64,000 nt of DNA from Pseudomonas karstica (GTDB lineage: Bacteria > Pseudomonadota > Gammaproteobacteria > Pseudomonadales > Pseudomonadaceae), in contig NZ_WLYI01000019.1 in NCBI RefSeq assembly GCF_009707515.1, positions 1 to 64,000 of the forward strand. Reading direction: 5' to 3'. The notes under the pieces were generated by a model, which ran no database searches, was not told the origin of the DNA, and worked only from the letters and a program-made list of their open reading frames with translations. Both the position numbers and the translations under genes were made by a program. Numbering within the stretch: the stretch's first letter is position 1; each line of letters starts with the position of its first letter. Positions 63,251-64,000 of this stretch are shown here, piece by piece.

Positions 63251-64000
63251 ATGCTGCGTCGGCTAAAACTCCTGGTGATCCTGCTGTCCCTGAGCCTGGT
63301 GCTTGCCGGCTGCAATCGGGTGGGCCTGGCTTATCGCAACCTCGACGTGATCATCCCCTGGACCCTCAACGACTACCTGGACATGAATGCCGGGCAAAAG
63401 AGCTGGTTCAACGACACCCTCAAGGAACACCTGGCCTGGCACTGCACCACCCAACTGCCGGGCTACCTGGATTGGCTCGATCGCCTGCAACAGATGGTCG
63501 ACAACAATCAGGTGACCGATGACGCCTTGCAAAACCGCACCGTAGAAGCCAGGCAAGCCATCGCCGAAGTGTCCCGGCAAATCACCCCGTCGGCAATCGA
63601 GTTGCTGCGCGAATTGGACGATCAGCAGGTCAACGACATGAAGCAGGCACTGGCCAAAGACCTGCGCAAACGCCAGAACGAATACCTCAAGCCACCGTTG
63701 CAACAACAGATCAAGGAACGCGGCGAACGCATGATCAAACGCCTGAACACCTGGCTCGGCCCACTGAGCAGCAGCCAACAGAGTCGGGTAATGGCCTGGT
63801 CGACTGCCTTGGGCGAGCAGAACCAGCAGTGGATCGGCAACCGAGCTCATTGGCAAGCGCAGTTCATTGCGGCTGTGGAGCAACGCCGAAGCAGCGACTT
63901 CCCGCAGCAAATACAGCAACTACTGGTGGATCGTGAAAACCTGTGGACTCCGAACTATAGACAGGCCTACGCCCAGACGGAAACGGCAGCCCGCAGCCTG
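63251..64000 (+). CDS. DUF6279-like lipoprotein, 3' end outside the window
   Basis: An open frame of 250 codons runs off the right edge without a stop. It has a signal peptide with lipobox LAGC (LLVILLSLSLVLAGCNRVGL; lipidated Cys21), then VIIPWTLNDYLDMNAGQKSW and a long helical region (QQMVDNNQVTDDALQNRTVE, LRKRQNEYLKPPLQQQIKER). This matches the DUF6279 lipoproteins of pseudomonads as I recall them; function unknown. AAGGA lies 8-10 nt before the ATG. It follows the TorF-like gene by 65 nt. Confidence 0.85.
   Translation, partial: MLRRLKLLVILLSLSLVLAGCNRVGLAYRNLDVIIPWTLNDYLDMNAGQKSWFNDTLKEHLAWHCTTQLPGYLDWLDRLQQMVDNNQVTDDALQNRTVEARQAIAEVSRQITPSAIELLRELDDQQVNDMKQALAKDLRKRQNEYLKPPLQQQIKERGERMIKRLNTWLGPLSSSQQSRVMAWSTALGEQNQQWIGNRAHWQAQFIAAVEQRRSSDFPQQIQQLLVDRENLWTPNYRQAYAQTETAARSL

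Overview
The window is a stretch of a Pseudomonas chromosome, most likely from the P. fluorescens group. The evidence is high-GC coding sequence, gene orders that match P. aeruginosa loci I know (phhR-phhABC; the late cobalamin block with its MFS/MarR, GPx-like and FadL neighbours; the hda-purMN and cysM-rlmD-relA-mazG blocks; the gbuA/gbuR guanidinobutyrase locus), and scattered REP-type repeats typical of fluorescent pseudomonads. I see no rRNA, tRNA, CRISPR array, insertion sequence or prophage. P. aeruginosa locus comparisons are from memory, not from a search.

Layout. 1-943: the end of an RHS polymorphic toxin with an HNH/endonuclease VII-like tip and a candidate immunity gene, both AT-rich. 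1099-5388: aromatic amino acid catabolism (phhR, divergent from phhABC), followed by two copies of a repeat element bounded by inverted repeats. 5626-15404: LpxH-like phosphoesterase, AraC regulator with an EamA exporter, small glycine-zipper protein, SelW-like protein, PlpD phospholipase, MarR regulator, RecQ, UPF0149 and DUF454 proteins. 15533-24895: SSS-type hybrid histidine kinase, RmuC, a Sel1-like protein, a 974-bp interval without a convincing gene, two conserved hypotheticals, a FadL-like porin and a glutathione-peroxidase-like protein.

24930-36047: an MFS exporter with a coupled 40-residue membrane protein and its MarR regulator, then a ten-gene leftward cobalamin operon (cobO-cobB-bluB-cbiB-cobD-cobQ-cobU-cobT-cobC-cobS) under a cobalamin riboswitch. 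It covers late steps only: amidation, adenosylation, aminopropanol arm, lower ligand and assembly. 36163-37473 is a PQQ-type sugar dehydrogenase gene broken by one in-frame TAG.

37546-52357: two NlpC/P60 lipoproteins, hda, a PerM-like transporter, a DUF2066 protein, purM-purN, a DUF3108 protein, a small conserved protein, then the leftward cysM-rlmD-relA-mazG-DUF2058 group and a DTW-domain tRNA modification enzyme. 52364-58508: gbuR divergent from gbuA, an NTF2-like protein and two unrelated permeases, then a cysteine-containing lipoprotein and a 40-residue PA1414-like gene. 58648-64000: LysR regulator divergent from a YbfB-type MFS, a CvfB-like S1 protein, a 59-residue protein, a TorF-like porin and the start of a DUF6279-like lipoprotein that runs off the window.

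Most of the window is ordinary housekeeping and metabolic sequence. The points most worth a second look are the toxin tip and immunity pair, the amber-interrupted sugar dehydrogenase, repeat elements that supply stop codons or the protein C-terminus of flanking genes, paired MarR operators, and several short genes that automated calling would miss.
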